From NCBI GenBank assembly GCA_016295895.1, contig JAEDKI010000114.1, positions 1-6,651 on the forward strand: a stretch of DNA of 6,651 bases, given 5' to 3'. Of this stretch, positions 6,277 through 6,651 are shown one piece after another (positions within the stretch are counted from its first letter, which is position 1; each line of letters begins with the position of its first letter). The translations under genes were made by a program, and so were the position numbers. The stretch is from Clostridiaceae bacterium. Lineage in GTDB: Bacteria > Bacillota > Clostridia > Oscillospirales > Acutalibacteraceae. The notes under the pieces were generated by a model. The model saw only the letters and a program-made list of their open reading frames with translations, was not told the DNA's origin and made no database searches.

Positions 6277-6651
6277 TTGGATGCTTTGAAAAGCTGGGCT
6301 GTCAGCCTGATTGCCGCCGCTGTGGCGGGAACCTTTGCAATGATAGTTTCTCCGAGAGGCTCAATGGATAAAACCATCAGGGCAGTTGTCGGGATTTTTG
6401 TTGTTGCGGCAATTTTCTCTCCCTTAACCGAACTTAAAAATGACGGAAAGAATTTTTTTGAAAAAGAAGCGTTTGCGTTTGAGGAGGATAAAGAGGCGGA
6501 TGAAAACCTGAATGAATATCTGCTTTCAGCTTGCAAAAACGCCGTAAACAGCGAGATTAAAAAGGCGGCTGACGAGCTTAACATACCATCATATAAATCG
6601 GAAATCGAGGCTTATGTTGATGACGAAAACTGTATAATTATACAGAACATT
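6277..6651 (+). CDS. spoIIIAF: Stage III sporulation protein AF, 3' end cut off by the window
   Basis: The frame is open from a TTG at 6277 to the window edge, giving 125 residues of an expected 200 or so. Two membrane helices lie at about residues 7-24 and 33-50, the second ending in F-S-P-L, like the L-T-P-I of the Bacillus protein. A charged linker (about 55-80) leads into a helical and then strand-forming soluble part, where Y-L-L-S-A-C-K-N-A-V-N-S-E-I starts the alpha/beta domain that in B. subtilis resembles ring-building folds. No ATG fits: the one at 6281 is out of frame, and the in-frame Met codons lie inside or after the first helix. The TTG is 8 bases after AGAGGTG. The position directly after spoIIIAE confirms the identity, since sequence conservation is low in this family. 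The full length and the end of the soluble domain are not visible. Confidence 0.88.
   Translation, partial: MDALKSWAVSLIAAAVAGTFAMIVSPRGSMDKTIRAVVGIFVVAAIFSPLTELKNDGKNFFEKEAFAFEEDKEADENLNEYLLSACKNAVNSEIKKAADELNIPSYKSEIEAYVDDENCIIIQNI

Overview
The window comes from an endospore-forming, low-to-mid GC Gram-positive bacterium of the Firmicutes. It carries the first six genes of the spoIIIA sporulation operon (spoIIIAA to spoIIIAF) on the + strand and, divergently on the - strand, a large YfhO-family membrane protein. The general style, with many Gly/Ala-rich membrane proteins, several cysteines and strongly drifted Spo protein sequences, fits an anaerobic Clostridia lineage such as the Ruminococcaceae/Oscillospiraceae better than Bacillus. 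That placement is an inference from style, not a taxonomic test.

Layout. Positions 1-2645 (- strand) hold a yfhO-like gene that lacks only its 3' end. It codes for a polytopic membrane protein with a large outside domain, of the GT-C type glycosyltransferases that decorate cell-surface polymers. Positions 2646-3057 form a 412-base divergent intergenic region. Positions 3058-6651 (+ strand) hold spoIIIAA-AB-AC-AD-AE and the 5' part of spoIIIAF, tightly packed and probably translationally coupled. spoIIIAG and spoIIIAH are expected just past the right edge.

How the genes work together. In the known system the SpoIIIA proteins are made in the mother cell under sigma-E. They assemble in the outer forespore membrane and join forespore SpoIIQ to make the channel ('feeding tube') needed for sigma-G activity in the engulfed forespore. 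Here SpoIIIAA is the cytosolic ATPase, SpoIIIAB a two-anchor membrane protein, SpoIIIAC, AD and AE the polytopic membrane core, and SpoIIIAF a membrane-anchored soluble domain.

The part that standard annotation would miss is in the intergenic region. On the - strand there is a near-consensus housekeeping promoter (TTGACA, 17-base spacer, extended -10 TGnTATCAT). Its predicted start lies at the first base of a compact hairpin (10-bp and 8-bp stems separated by a 6/1 internal loop), which ends one base before a run of seven U. This predicts a terminated RNA of about 68 nt, either a stand-alone small RNA or an attenuated leader for yfhO. Directly after the U-run sits a possible 21-residue leader ORF with its own Shine-Dalgarno sequence, and yfhO then has a second promoter of its own.
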